This document shows positions 49,905-62,399 of a stretch of 64,000 bases of DNA, in pieces (within the stretch, counting starts at the first letter, position 1; each line of letters opens with the position of its first letter). Source of the stretch: Acholoe squamosa. Taxonomy: Eukaryota > Annelida > Polychaeta > Phyllodocida > Polynoidae. The notes under the pieces were generated by a model. That model did no database searches and had not been told where the DNA came from. It saw only the letters and a program-made list of their open reading frames with translations. The stretch spans positions 52,267,777-52,331,776 of the forward strand of contig OX439050.1 of assembly GCA_949317995.1 (NCBI GenBank), written 5' to 3'. Made by a program: the position numbers and the translations under genes.

Positions 49905-50533
49905 CTAGACTAGAGCGAAGCACTATACGCCCGAGCCCCTCGGGCGTATAGTGGCCTTATACGCCCGAAGAGTGTACACGGGACTTTTCCATACATGAGA
50001 CAACCAATTCATACATAGGACATATATAACATACACAGGATTTTACACTTCGCGGCCCATACATGGGACTCCACCCGAGGAACAAACACGGGACATTTTT
50101 ATGGCCCAATACACGGGACCATTGGAGGCCCATACACAGGATTGTGTGGACATACAAAGGCCATACAGCGGATGATCTCCTGATTGTGTTCATATTGAAA
50201 TTTGTCAAGATCCATGAAGTTATTGTAATGTTTTATTTGTGACTTTCCTTTGAAAAATCAATAAAACTTGGTCTGCTCTATAGCATTATTTAAATGAACA
50301 TAGCAGTTCATTAATGCAATGAGCAAGTCCAAAAAAAAAAAAATGGACAATAAAAATGTCCCGTGTTTTTTTCTGTGGGTGGAGTCCCGTGTATGGGCCA
50401 AAGAGTGTAAAATCCCGTGTATGTCATATATGTCCCGTGTATGAATTGGTTGTCTCGTGTATGGAAAAGTCCCGTGTACGCTCCTTGGGTGCTATACGAG
50501 GGGGCTCAGGCAGATAGCATCAGCCTAGGCTAG
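49905..50533. mobile_element. Large foldback element (629 bp) with CCCGTGTATG motifs in both arms
   Basis: The outer ends CTAGACTAGAGCGAAGC (49905-49921) and GCATCAGCCTAGGCTAG (50517-50533) are inverted relatives. Next come CCCGAGCCCC and GGGGGCTC, then arms (49968-50105 and 50345-50487) that mirror each other: GTGTACACGGGAC, ACAACCAATTCATACA, GGATTTTACACT and ACTCCACCC against their complements. Within the arms CCCGTGTATG or its complement recurs about every 25-40 bases. The central 240 bases are unique and AT-rich. Left-end bases 49929-49970 form a further small hairpin (CGGGCGTATAG / TATACGCCCG). No coding frame. Confidence 0.8.
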
Positions 50534-52696
50534 AGGATATGATTGTGTTGAGTAACTTCAGTAAGTCATGGCCATTTTACAGCATATAGGTCTGTTTTTC
50601 TTTAAATTTCTGTACATTTGCTGTTATCCATCTTGGGATATATGGAACCCGTCTTTATTATGGGATGGGAGAACAATTATTATAAAAAGCAGCACATGAA
50701 GGGTGAGAAAACTACATTATATATGATAGATAAATATATAAGTGCCTATGCACACAGTGGGAACAGGAAAAGGGGAGATTAGGATTCGTTTAAGGTGGGC
50801 TAGGGAAGCCCTAGTTCTGGGGAGTAGACCCACCAGCAGAACATTGGTGCTTCAATCCCAGAAAGGCTGAAAACTGGAGACCTTATTAACTTGAAGGCCC
50901 CCTGCATCATTTAAAGGGCTAAGTCATTCTGGTTTTGGCCAGACATTTAGGCCCAGACACCTAGACAGTGATAAAGGGCCTCCAACACTACCTTGTTACC
51001 TTAGCCGGGGTTATTGACTATAACTAGCACACATGAGCAGCTCCCTCTGTCGACTGCCGCCAGGGGGCAGCATGCCACACTGAGCAGCCCACAGTCACGG
51101 CGGGAAAACTACTTGAGCAGGTAATAAAAGATGGGTGTCTGGGCTGGGGGAGGCGTTTGTTTTAACACTGAGTTATTTAGGTGTATGCCTAACCTGCCAA
51201 GCATTTTTAACACCATTTCGACAGCTAATGGTCATATTCATGGTGCGAAATACATTACAAAATATCACAGGAGAAATGTGTCGGTACATGGGATATGTGC
51301 ACCACACACATCAGAGGGGATAGGAAAGAGGAGATATTGACCCTTTTTAAAGAGATAGGGACGCACAACTACCCTAGATGTTAACTTAACTTTAAAGTTA
51401 CCATCATGAAATAAATAAGTTAAGCTTGTTTAATGACTAATTTTGTCCTCTAGAGACAAGGTTATTCATATCGTGGATTCACCTAGAGTTGTCAGTATAA
51501 AGGGAGAAAAAAACATAGATGTCCCAGGGCCAACTAATCAATTCCTTGATATTCTATGTGGTCACTTGGAATACCCTAATAACCCCAAATACCCTAGTAA
51601 CCCCTCATTTCCTTTCAACATGGGTACCACTTTTTGGAAACGGTCCCCAGCTAGCACTGTGCTGAGTGATAGCGCTGACACAGCATAATAAACCATTCCT
51701 TTTTCATTTCCTCCTAACTGGTTTGGGAGAGACAAAAAGTCTCCATATAGAAGCGATAAAGTGGAGTTGTATTGGATGTCCACTTGCCATTAAGAGAGGA
51801 CACTTTCGTCTACACAACATAGTAAAGGTTTCTATAGTTACCCCAATCTCAAGCTATAAGGTTATCTAGAATACATAACTGAAATGGAAATCAAGTCCAT
51901 TGAATTTGTCTTTTGCCTGTGCCTCCTTCCCCTATTGAGAGCCTTGTACTAAATATGACAGATATATCTATATCAGAATGAGCGTTAGGGAACCAGTACA
52001 ACACCATGCAAAGCCGCGGTTGTGTTTGACACGTTACATTTATAAAAAAAACCCTAACCGTTTTTCATAGGATCTCCAATCAGGCGCTTAAAAAAGAGAG
52101 TACCGGATAACTGACCAAATCTGAAAGGGCTTGTCTATGGCTTTCATGGCTCGATAACTGACGCCCATATTCCAGGCCCTCAGTTTTGATACCTTTTTGA
52201 CAATAATATGAGCCGAACACCAAAGCTTGTGAAACAAGTGTATGCTTTCCCTAATCTATGTTGTACCTCCCTGTTATTTCCAGAGAGCAACGTCCCCATC
52301 CAGTGGCTATATGAGACTTGCCCAGTGCCAACTATGTATACAGAGGGTACATTCACCACCAGATAGACTCACATCTTGACTAAGACTCTTGAATGTTAGT
52401 GATGCCTATATGACCAGCCCCTTTTTGTGAATAACACATCAATGCCACTATTTTCCCTTCCATTCTTTCCAATAAAGAAATAAAAGGGCACTTTTGCCCC
52501 CTCCCCCAATATGAGGTGTGTGCCTCCAGGTGAATCTACCCTATATGGTAGCACCCCCTCCTCCCTGTCCCCATGTGGGACTTGTAGATCAGTGAGATAA
52601 TCAGATAGAGCCCCAGCAGCAAACCAGCCTGGGCACAGGACACCAGTGTAAACAGTGTACTCTGTATAGGACCAGAGTAACCCTGTAAGGGCCACA
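50534..52696. other. Intergenic, contains SINE fragments
   Basis: A weak SINE 3' end lies at 50759-50815 and a better copy at 51208-51350. No gene seen. Confidence 0.4.
51208..51350 (+). mobile_element. SINE, GAGTGAGT-head family, copy G (head lost)
   Basis: Runs from TTTTTAACACCATTTCGACAG through TGCACCACACACATCAGAGG to GACCCTTTTTAAAGAGATAGGG. Confidence 0.75.
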
Positions 52697-52890
52697 TACC
52701 GTATTAGCCTGTATAAGTGCTGGGTCTTGAAGAAGCGCCTGTCTTGAATAAGCACCGGGGTACAGGGGTATTGAAATGTCAAAATACACTATAATCTAAG
52801 TCTTGATTAAGCAGCAGTCTTGAATAAACGCCAGGGCCCAATTTGAATTATAAATGAACACCAGGGCACTGATACTGGCTAATACCGTAG
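52697..52890. mobile_element. MITE with TACCGTATTAGCC ends
   Basis: The left end TACCGTATTAGCC (52697-52709) pairs with GGCTAATACCGTA (52877-52889), one mismatch. Internally, TCTTGAATAAGCACC-like strings repeat four times. Confidence 0.65.
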
Positions 52891-53239
52891 TACCATTATA
52901 CATTATGCCCATTAATTGTCATGTTTATGTGGTTGATATACACCTGCACGTTTGTCACTCTATCCAACACATACACACCAGGTTATCAATCATACTAGCT
53001 ACACTGCCCAGGAGAGGATGGGATGAGGGGTATAGGATTGGGCTAATGATTGGTTAGAGAGGATGGAGGTAACAACGCTTTAGGGTAGGGGAACAGCATT
53101 AGAGCGAGATTGCAGGATTAGAAATCAGTGCTGGACAGGATGCACAGCAGGGTCATAGTATGTAATTGTAACAAAGCCAGAGACTAGACAAAACAAAAGA
53201 TCTATAGCATGGATAGAATCTGGCAGGGGCAGGGTCTGG

Positions 53240-53330
53240 AGTCTGGACCAGATGTTAGTTATAGTAGGGATACAGTATGGCAGTAACTGCACGGGTAAAT
53301 GTATAGTAGGGATTGAACCACATAAGGATA
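53240..53330 (+). repeat. Dispersed repeat (pair with 48725-48810)
   Basis: See 48725-48810. Same order of blocks, with about 20 bp more between the first two. Confidence 0.6.
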
Positions 53331-53529
53331 GAGCCTATTTAGGACAGAATCTAGCAGGAACAGATGACGGGGGATAACTTTGTTGGGCGAGGGTGGACGA
53401 TAGCGACGAGATACAATAGTTCAGAAAGGGAAGCCGAAGGCTGCTAGTGAAAAAAAGGGGAGAATGTGGAACTTGATACAAGCAGGGGCTAGAGGAGATA
53501 TAATTATGATACAAGCTATAGCAAGCCAC

Positions 53530-53680
53530 TAGCATGTGTCGTTGCTGGCTTACAGCGATGCTGGATAAGAGTAGTTTTGCCTGCTGGTTGATGTAGTGCT
53601 TATTTGTAGGCAGGTACCTTGCGTAGTAATCTTCGCCAGAAAATGGGAAAGTCCTGTGATGCTTAAACGCAAGAGGGTAT
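53530..53680 (+). repeat. Dispersed repeat (pair with 32546-32690)
   Basis: Collinear with 32546-32690, including TGTAGTGCTTATTTGTAGGC. Confidence 0.6.
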
Positions 53681-53929
53681 TCCCTGGGATGGGCGAGATT
53701 GAGGGCTGGCAGGACAGATCTATACAGGGGAACCTATTGGAGTGAATTAAAATTTCCTGTCGTCAAGGTCATTACAGCAACTTCGCTCTATTGGCTACTG
53801 GAGATTTTCCCTTTTTTTCTGAATGGTCGTTATCTCATTATGGTGATTTAAATCACTGAGACAGGTTTGCCCATTGTGGTAGCCCATGAAGCAATGAATG
53901 GTAGTTCTAACAGTCCATAGGTTTTCCCT

Positions 53930-55047
53930 CAAATGCCTTTGTACCTAATTTTCTCTGTACATTCTTACCCTTAGTCTACCTATCCTCAATCTGCCTATCA
54001 TTCACTTTACCTATCCCTCATGGTGACTATCCCCCAACTCTGCACATCCCTCATATTTGACTGGCACCAATGTATCTTTTGAATATGCTCACCTTACAAG
54101 GTACCCTCTGTGCCTATCTCTTAAACTGTTTATTACCTATCCTCCTTGCTACCCATCCTCTTCAATACCTATCCCTCAAGCTCACTTTATAGCTTTCCTA
54201 CCTATCACAGCTTGATCAGCTGGGATAGCTCACATCCAACCTTTATTATGATCTCTTAGTCAACCTATCCCCTAAAGAACACATCCAACAGTCTACCTCA
54301 AGCATACATCTACTGATCATTCATGTTATATATCTTGAGGTTACCTATCCTTCAGGCTGCATATCATGGTATATAGCCTTCAGTCTACCTAACCAGCTAT
54401 CTATGTATCTCTCACCTTGTATTCTATTCTTTCTACCTTTATAGTAGCTCTTATAGTCTATGCCTTGTGAAATATACCTATCGCTCATTGTACCTATCCT
54501 CAAGTCTGCATATCACTCATGTTTACCTTACATATCCCTCAGCCCATTGAATTATCATGCTTTTCTTAAATGCCTCACCATGGCTATCATTAGACTAGCT
54601 AACTTCCTATCATACATGTCTATTGTTTATTCACCTCTTCCTATCCTCCATGCTGCATATCATTCATGCTATCCCACTTGACAACAAAGCCTTTTTTTAA
54701 GGTAATAAACTGAGGGCTCTATACCATGAAGGATGGGTAGCCTGAAGGATAGGTAACATCAAGGATATATAGCATGAGTGATAGGTAGATGTATGCGTGA
54801 GGTAGACTGTTAAATTTGTTCCTTAGGGGATAGGTTAACTAAGAGATCAAAATGAAGGTTGGTTGTGAGCTATCTCAGCTGAACAAGCTGTGATAGGTAG
54901 GAAAGCTATAAAGTAAACATGAAGGATAGGTATTGAAGAGGATGGGTAGCAAGGAGGATAGGTAGCATGTGTAATAAACAGTTTAAGAGATAGGCATATA
55001 GAGTACCTTGTGAAGTGAGCATATTCAAAAGATACATTGGTGCTAGG
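53930..55047. mobile_element. Long-inverted-arm (foldback) element, copy 1, truncated
   Basis: The left arm (53930 to about 54394) and right arm (about 54712 to 55047) are inverted copies and match copy 2 at 60104-62399. Both arms are built of degenerate ACCTATCC-TCA units. The loop (54395-54711) holds a 73-codon frame also kept in copy 2. Its outer arm parts are missing: the left starts at the equivalent of 60620 in copy 2 and the right stops where a SINE fragment begins. Confidence 0.8.
54460..54681 (+). CDS. Small ORF in the foldback loop, copy 1 (hypothetical, 73 aa)
   Basis: ATG to TGA, beginning MPCEIYLSLIVPILKSAYHS. The same frame with the same start and stop is present in copy 2 (61323-61126, -), with four amino acid changes, about five silent changes and one 24-nt in-frame length difference by my eye count. 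No family is recognised. Part of it is the ACCTATCC repeat translated, so it may be chance. Confidence 0.2.
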   Translation: MPCEIYLSLIVPILKSAYHSCLPYISLSPLNYHAFLKCLTMAIIRLANFLSYMSIVYSPLPILHAAYHSCYPT

Positions 55048-55158
55048 CAATAACTACATTACACAATTTCACAGAGGAAAGTGTCAGTGCCATACACATC
55101 CAGAGGGGATAGGAAAGAGGAGATATAGGCCCTTTTAAGTGGGCTAGGGAAGCCCGCA
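55048..55158 (+). mobile_element. SINE, GAGTGAGT-head family, copy H (3' half)
   Basis: Runs from ACTACATTACACAATTTCAC to GTGGGCTAGGGAAGCCCG. It abuts the truncated right arm of the foldback element. Confidence 0.8.
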
Positions 55159-56004
55159 TGATGCCAGAAAGCAGTTCTGGTGATTTATTTACTGAAACTA
55201 AAAAAGAAAAAGAAAAGTTTCTCACTGATAGAAACAAATTGAGGTGGCACAATCCATCTACCAAGGCTGTAGGAGGAATGGGACTCAGGGAAGACGGCAT
55301 TGTTCAATGCAAATTGTCTTGGTGTTAGAAGTAAAATAGAGAACTGTCAATGCTCTATGTCTGGTCAGGAGAGAGCTCCGGCCATGAATTTAAATGGTGT
55401 TGGTCCTATTGGACCAGCTCTAGGCAAAGCCAACGAGGAAAGGCCTGTGCCTCAGGTAACCTAGCAGTGAATTCCTAGAATTCCCCTCACCATATTTGTT
55501 ACAAAGCTTCCACCCACTTAATTCAATTCCATTATGCCCAGAAACTTTCGTACATTAAATTTTATTTTCAACCATAACTGGATTGTTGAAAAATCCAAAA
55601 ACAGTATCAAACTACTTCAAATAAGGTCCCAAGTGCACCATACAGCTTCCTTCCAAAGTTTGGGTGTGTCTTGTATGTGGAGTGTGCCTTATACGCGAAC
55701 TATTACGGTAGTTGGCAAAATAGAATCCAAAGCCCCTTTCTCTGCCTGAGAGGGATATCACAGACAGGTTCTCACAGTGACTTTCTATTGAAATCACATC
55801 AATAGAGTACCCTGTACAGGTAATACTCATATCAAAGGAGACCTGGAATGGCCTTTGTATATTTAAGCTGATGAAATGAGGTACATTCCACCTTCTGCTT
55901 TACCTCCTACTGCTCTTTAGCGTGAAATGCATAGTGAAGTAATTTTTCCTGTGTGTAATGAGTAATACAGGCAAAATCTAATTGCATATACATTTTGTAC
56001 CAAA

Positions 56005-56400
56005 GGTCATACAATGTGAGAAGTGTAGACAAAGTGGGATTTTATCATGTGTACCCTGTGAGTAGTATATGTAATGTTGGATTTTATCATGTGTACCATG
56101 TGAGTGGTATATATAATGTTGGATTTTATCATGTGTACCGTATGAGAAGTATATATGTGATGTGGGATCTTATCATATATGTACACTGAGGGTAGTATAA
56201 TTATTTAATGTGGAATTTCATCATGTGTACCCTATAAATAGTATATGTAATGTCGGATTTTATTATGTGTACCCTGGGAGTAATGCAGGTAATGTGGTAG
56301 TCTATCATACATGTGCACCCTTTGGGTGTTTTACATAAAGTTGGATTTTAACATGTGTAACTGTCCATAGTAAAGACAATGGGGATTGTATCATATCCAT
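56005..56400. repeat. Degenerate tandem repeat, 42-bp unit, about 8-9 copies
   Basis: Unit ATGTGTACCCTGTGAGTAGT then ATATGTAATGTTGGATTTTATC. The first four copies are clear and later ones decay. As 42 is a multiple of three it yields a short repeated frame (55995-56189), not a gene. Confidence 0.8.
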
Positions 56401-58972
56401 GCAAGAAGTATAGTGAAAGTGTATGCCACTCATCTGTCCTTTTTTAAGAATGTAACTATAGATTTGCAGGTTTGGTCCTGCAATATAGGCAATCATTGTG
56501 CAATAGGCAATGGAACAAAAAGGAGTTGATGAATCCGCTTTATTTCTCCTTATGATTTTGAATTGAGGCCAATAGTACTTAGATCATTCATGGCCTTGTA
56601 GCCATATCTGAATATAAGCTTATGTAATTGGAAGCTTGAAAGTGACTACAATGACCACTTTTTCTAGTATTATATCTGACATTCCCTCACTAATCACCCT
56701 ATTTCCCTCTAGTGTGTGCTATATTATGAAGACTATTGAATTGGCCATGACAATATGACAGAATGGTACTGATGCCCTACCTAAGATTGTATTGTTATTT
56801 GATAAGGACTCTACCTCTATAGGGATAACTCACAGGCCCTACATATAGATATGAAAATCAATAATTTCCTCTCTGTCTGACAGTGCTTACAGCCAGTATT
56901 CTGTGTTACACTTTTCTCCATTTATCAGACTTGGTCACTTGTACCTCTGAGGAAACCTTCATGTTTAAATTGTTAATGGGTATATAGGGTGCTTGGCTGT
57001 TCAGTTTTCCCATAAATCATGTTTAATCAACCATACCATTTCAGGGGTCACTTTGTTTTATGATTCATATTCCTTTGTCATCATGATGCACCACCTGCCT
57101 TTCAAGTAAGTTGCCTGTACTGCTTTGGTGCATCATGCCGACCACTTGGCACTCTATCCTAAGTCCTAAGATAAGTATGTTAGTCAGGGATAGCAAAAAT
57201 AAGGTTCATCATACAGGAGAGCATATCCTGGGCAGAGGCATAGTAGAGAGTGGTATGACACATGCATGGAGAGTGCTAGCCTAGGTGATAAAGGTGGAGA
57301 ACAAAGTCTGCTGTCCTATTCTTCAGTCCACCTATCAAGTTGAGACAGAACCAAGTGTCAGGGTCATCCCTCTAGGTCCCATTCTATCTGGATTAATGGA
57401 CATGTCAGCTCATGGATTAGTTGTTCCTTTGACATAGTATGCCAGTGCCAAATGATTTTTTTTCTTTTGTATCCTAAATTTCTTCTCTTCATCTCCTTCG
57501 AGAGCAAATCAATGGCATTTGTTGATTTTTTGATTAAATAGGGTGAGTCCATATCATACTCAACCTTCCTCCACTATTTTGCATGCATGATTATTTCTGA
57601 CCAGACTTATATTTCTGCATACATAAGTTGAGAAGCACCAACATGGGTACAGTTTGGCCCTCTATATGATATATTTACATCCATGTGAACCCAAGACCAC
57701 CACCAGTGGAAGCTATATTTTAACAGTATCCGGTGGTCCTTCAATTATACATAACGGCTACTAGGGCTGATGCATGATACTAACCAAGACTACAAGACTG
57801 ATATTTTATACTTTACACCAAAGTATAAACAGTATGGCATGTGATTATCTTACCATTAGTGTATGTATATAGAGTATAAGTTACACCTAAGTGTATGCTG
57901 GTATCAGGGTCCCTGTGGCTGATCTGCTAAGAGCGTTCAGTGGTAGGTCCTGTTTGCCTATTCCATCAGGGAGGCTGAGCTAGTGGGTCATTTACTGCTA
58001 CAAGAGGGGAGATCTCTTGTACAAGAGCAAAACCTGTTGGAAACTCCTCCCAAATGAATAGATGAGGAATTTTGATATGATCAGACGCTATTTAAAACAT
58101 TCATCCATTGAAGGAAAGTATTAGAATTGGAATAAAAAAACTTTTATTGTGGGGAATGATGCTTGGCCATCTCAAATAAGTATAACACCAACACTGTTAT
58201 TGCATGCTCTCCTTGAGGGTTTTAGGGTTTACTTGACCTCAGCTCCTCCTGTCACATAAAAAGGAAAGACATTCCCATTTAGTCGCTCTCTAAATCTGAC
58301 ATTAAATGCCCAGCCCTATACAAGCAGGAGGTAGCCCCTTCTACTACCATTGACCCCTTCTAGCCTCACTTAACCTGGCAACTTCACATCTGACGAGATA
58401 TTCAGCACAGGATCTCAATACATCACAGCAGACATGAGTAAGGGTTAAAGGATCCAGCAAGATTTTATACTTTCTTTTAACTTATCTAAATAAGTTTTGA
58501 TTAAATGGGGGATGATTTTAATAAAGGTTATTGGATGTTGTATTTAAACTGAGGGGAATTAAAGGTGTGGATTTATTTTGTAGGCTGAACGGGACTGGGC
58601 TAGTTTACTGTTCAGATCTGGTAAAAGGCGGGAAAATCCCGTGGGAGGCAGAAGTCGTTACTGCGCATGCCCAGCCTGTAAGATGAGCCTGCCCTTCTCT
58701 CCAAGCAGATATAGGCAGTGGGGTGAATACGGGACACAGCTATCAAACTCGTCTGCTCTGCCCAACATCCAGGAATTTGATGTAGTTTGGGGGGGAACGT
58801 AAGCAGGTGCATACAGATATTGCACTTATAAACCTTAATAACACAACATCTTTTGCGTGGATGTTTACACTGGCATTGTAAAGTATAATGATGGTTCACA
58901 CAGTAGCTTCATTCTGGAAGATAATTATTCTCTTAACTGATTTATGACAAAGGCGGATAGAAGGGGGGGTCA
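56401..58972. other. Intergenic, no recognised gene
   Basis: A weak relative of the double stem-loop repeat lies at about 57080-57140. No domain-bearing frame. Confidence 0.4.
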
Positions 58973-59118
58973 TTCCGGGGCCATTCACAATGCCAAATTT
59001 GACCATTTTTGACATCCCCCCCTCTAATTTTACAATGCTGAATGTATATGGAGAATTAATCATGTCATGGCGGGCCTGGCCCCCTCCAGCATGATGTCAT
59101 TTGTGGATGGCCCCAGGA
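58973..59118. mobile_element. MITE with GGGGCCATYCACAA ends
   Basis: GGGGCCATTCACAA (58977-58990) is inverted as TTGTGGATGGCCCC (59101-59114), one mismatch. About 146 bp, no coding frame. Confidence 0.7.
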
Positions 59119-59514
59119 TTGTAATGGGTCATACTGTGCATACTGTGCACCATACGAGATGGAATCTTGAGCCACACAGTAATAATCAGTACCTTGATCA
59201 CCTTATTTCCTATTGGAATAAATAAGGTCAAAGAATTCTGTTGGATTTGCAGATACTGTCAGGATAATCTGGGTATATCACCTCCTTGTTAATCCCCCTG
59301 ATACCACTATCAGCCCCACGCAATGTGTGCTCAGCTGTAGCAAATCATATCTACACCCCTGCACACACATACTCACCCAATAACCCTGTCTCTGTACACC
59401 ACTATACCCCAAGTCCTATCTACACCATCAAATACCAGTACTGTGCAAATACCTATGGGCTACTATGGGAAAAACAGTATGCTTCATTCCTACTTGTCCC
59501 CTTTAAAGGCTACT

Positions 59515-59720
59515 GATGCATTAATGCATCATGCACATTGGTTGTCATGATGCATGAATGTGCCCTGGCAAGAAACTCTAATATTTGCATCATGCCAACC
59601 CTCCAGGTTTGATACAGAAACTCCCAGAGGGTTGCCATGATGTTCCAATGAAGTACTGGTTCGCGGTCTTAACAGCATTTCATTAGTGCATCATGACGAC
59701 AAATGGGTTGATGCATTAAT
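59515..59720. repeat. Double stem-loop repeat, copy B
   Basis: Stem 1 is CATCATGCCAACCCTC with GAGGGTTGCCATGATG (59588-59603, 59627-59642). Stem 2 is CCAATGAAGTACTG with CAGCATTTCATTAG (59645-59658, 59673-59686). GATGCATTAATGCAT palindromes occur on both sides (59515 and 59709). Confidence 0.65.
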
Positions 59721-60103
59721 GCATTAGTGGCCCTTAGCTTAAAAGAACATTTCAATACTCGGTCAATGTTTATGATTAGTTTCTCAACATAAATCAAGCA
59801 ATTGTTAATGTTGCTTCAATCTTCAATTGATCATTCAGACAATTATTCATCTATAAGTTCATACATAGGCATATAGTGACATAGGAAAGGCAATTACAAT
59901 GCCTGTGCCCCAAACTCTGAATAATAGCTGCTGTTTAAGTGAACACATGTAGCCAAGCAGCATTTGTACATCCATGTTGCCATGTATCTGAGGCTGATAG
60001 GATTAAATCTTAAACTTCCCATAGCTTACCAAGGTGTACCAAAGCAGAGATGGCAAATGCGAGCTTCAAACAGGCAAAGACACCATACCCACCTAAAGCA
60101 AGA

Positions 60104-62399
60104 AGCTTCAATAGATAGGAGGTGAAACTCAGAGCTTTACCTATGGACACAGTGTAACAGCCCCCCCCCCTCTACCCCCCCTTCAAAGTAGGCTCCCTTT
60201 TATGTTCAGTATTGAGTCCTATGTAGGATAAGGGGGCTTATAGAGATGTCAGGAATCTTTATCAGAGTGATATCGAATGGAAACAAGGGGCCACCTGTAC
60301 CAAAATATCCTGCTGAATCCAAAATTTGTGATATTGATTCTCAAAATTTGACCAAAAGTACCTAAAAAGGAGGTTTGATGATGAGAATATTTTAAAAATG
60401 TACAAAAGTTATATTGAAAATGATTGTAAATTTTTATAGATGCAACATGCTAATCAAAGTCAATACCTGAATCTACATATCCTAATGTGTGCCTATCTCA
60501 ACCTGACAAGTACTCTACCTGTGTATGGCTCTGCCTCTCCCACATACTGCCTATCCCTTAGTCTACCTATCACTCATACTACCTATCCCTTGAAACATCT
60601 AGAGTTTAATTAGGTTTTCTCTCAAATGGCTTAAAGGATTAAAGTTTACCCTTCACCTTTGTACCTAATTCTCTCTGTACATTCTTACCATTAGTCTACC
60701 TATCCTCAATCTGCCTATCATTCACTTTACCTATCCCTCATGGTGACTATCCCCCAACTCTTCACATCCCTCATGTTTGACTGGCACATCTGTGATATTA
60801 CCTAGCACCAATGTATCTTTTGAATATGCTCACCTCACAAGGTACCCTCTGTACCCATCTCTTTAACTGTTTATTACCTATCCTCCTTGCTACCCATCCT
60901 CTTCAATATCTATCCCTCAAGCTCACTTTATAGCTTTCCTACCTATCACAGCTTGATCAGCTGGGATAGCTCACAACCAACCTTCATTTTGATCTCCTAG
61001 TCAACCTATCCCCTAAGGAACAAATTTAACAGTCTACCTAACACATACATCTACCTATAACTCATGCTATATATCCTTGAGGCTGCCTATCCTTCATGGT
61101 ATATAGCCCTCAGATTTTTAACTTGTCAAGTGGGATAGCATGAACGATATGCAGCATGAAGGATAGGAAGAGGGGAATAAACAACATACATGTAGGATAG
61201 GAAGTTAGCTAGTCTAATGATAGCCATGGTGAGGCATTTTAGAAAAGCATGATAAGGTAAACATGAGTGATATGCAGACTTTAGGATAGGTACAATGAGC
61301 GATAGGTATATTTCACGAGGCATAGACTATAAGAGCTACTATAAAGGTAGAAAGAATAGCATACAAGGTGAGAGATACATAGATAGCTGGTTAGGTAGGC
61401 AGAGGGCTATATACCATGAAGGATAGGCAGCCTGAAGGATAGGTAACCTCAAGGATATATAGCATGAGTGATCAGTAGATGTATGCTTGAGGTAGACTGT
61501 TGGATTTGTTCTTTAGGGGATAGGTTGACTAAGAGATCATAACAAAGGTTGGATGTGAGCTATCCCAGCTGATCAAGCTGTGATAGGCAGGAAAGCTATA
61601 AATTGAGCTTGAGGGATAGGTATTGAAGAGGATGGGTAGCAAGGAGGATAGGTAATAAACAGTTTAAGAGATGGGTACAGAGGGTACCTTGTGAGGTGAG
61701 CATATTCAAAAGATACATTGGTGCTAGGTAATATCACAGATGTGCCAGTCAAACATGAGGGATGTGAAGAGTTGGGGGATAGTCACCATGAGGGAGAGGT
61801 AAAGTGAATGATAGGCAGATTCAGGATAGGTGGACTAATGGTAAGAATGTACAGAGAAAATTAGGTACAAAGGCATTTGAGGGAAAACCTAATTAAACTC
61901 TAGATGTTTCAAGGGATAGGTAGTATGAGTGATAGGTAGACTAAGGGATAGGCAGTATGTGGGAGAGGCAGAGCCATACACAGGTAGAGTACTTGTCAGG
62001 TTGAGATAGGCAGACATTGGGATATGTAGATTGAGGTATTGACTTTGATTAGCATGTTGCATCTATAAAAAGTTCCAATCATTTTCAATATAACTTTTGT
62101 ACATTTTTAAAATATTCTTATCATTAAACCTCATTTTTAGGTACTTTTGGTCAAATTTTGAGAATCAAGATCACAAATTTTGGATTCAGCAGGATCTTTT
62201 GGTATAGGTAGCCCCTTGTTTCCATTTGATATCATTCTGATAAAGATTCCTACATCTCTATGAACCCCCTTATCCTACATAGGACTCAATACTGAACACA
62301 AAAGGGAGCCTACTTTGAAGGGGGGGGGGGTAGAGGGGGGGGCTGTTACACTGTGTCCATAGGTAAAGCTCTGAGTTTTACCTCCTATCTATTGAAGCT
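60104..62399. mobile_element. Long-inverted-arm (foldback) element, copy 2, complete, 2.3 kb
   Basis: The outer ends AGCTTCAATAGATAGGAGGT and the inverted ACCTCCTATCTATTGAAGCT are identical. The arms of about 1.0 kb each (60104 to about 61112 and about 61402 to 62399) stay collinear as reverse complements throughout. Examples are the C run at 60163-60171 against the G run at 62320-62330, and GCTTGATCAGCTGGGATAGC (60951) against its complement (61559-61578). Outer arm parts are unique sequence; inner parts are degenerate ACCTATCC-TCA arrays. The loop (61113-61401) carries the small conserved frame. No transposase. The layout recalls foldback elements such as Drosophila FB or sea urchin TU. Confidence 0.85.
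61126..61323 (-). CDS. Small ORF in the foldback loop, copy 2 (hypothetical, 65 aa)
   Basis: Counterpart of 54460-54681 in the opposite orientation: MPREIYLSLIVPILKSAYHS, ending HAAYRSCYPT. No recognised family. Conservation may only reflect recent common origin of the element copies. Confidence 0.2.
   Translation of the reverse strand: MPREIYLSLIVPILKSAYHSCLPYHAFLKCLTMAIIRLANFLSYMYVVYSPLPILHAAYRSCYPT

Noticed and set aside
55995..56189. Frame with a repeated VGFYHVY peptide
   Set aside because: It is a 42-bp tandem repeat (14 codons) that decays downstream. No coding evidence.
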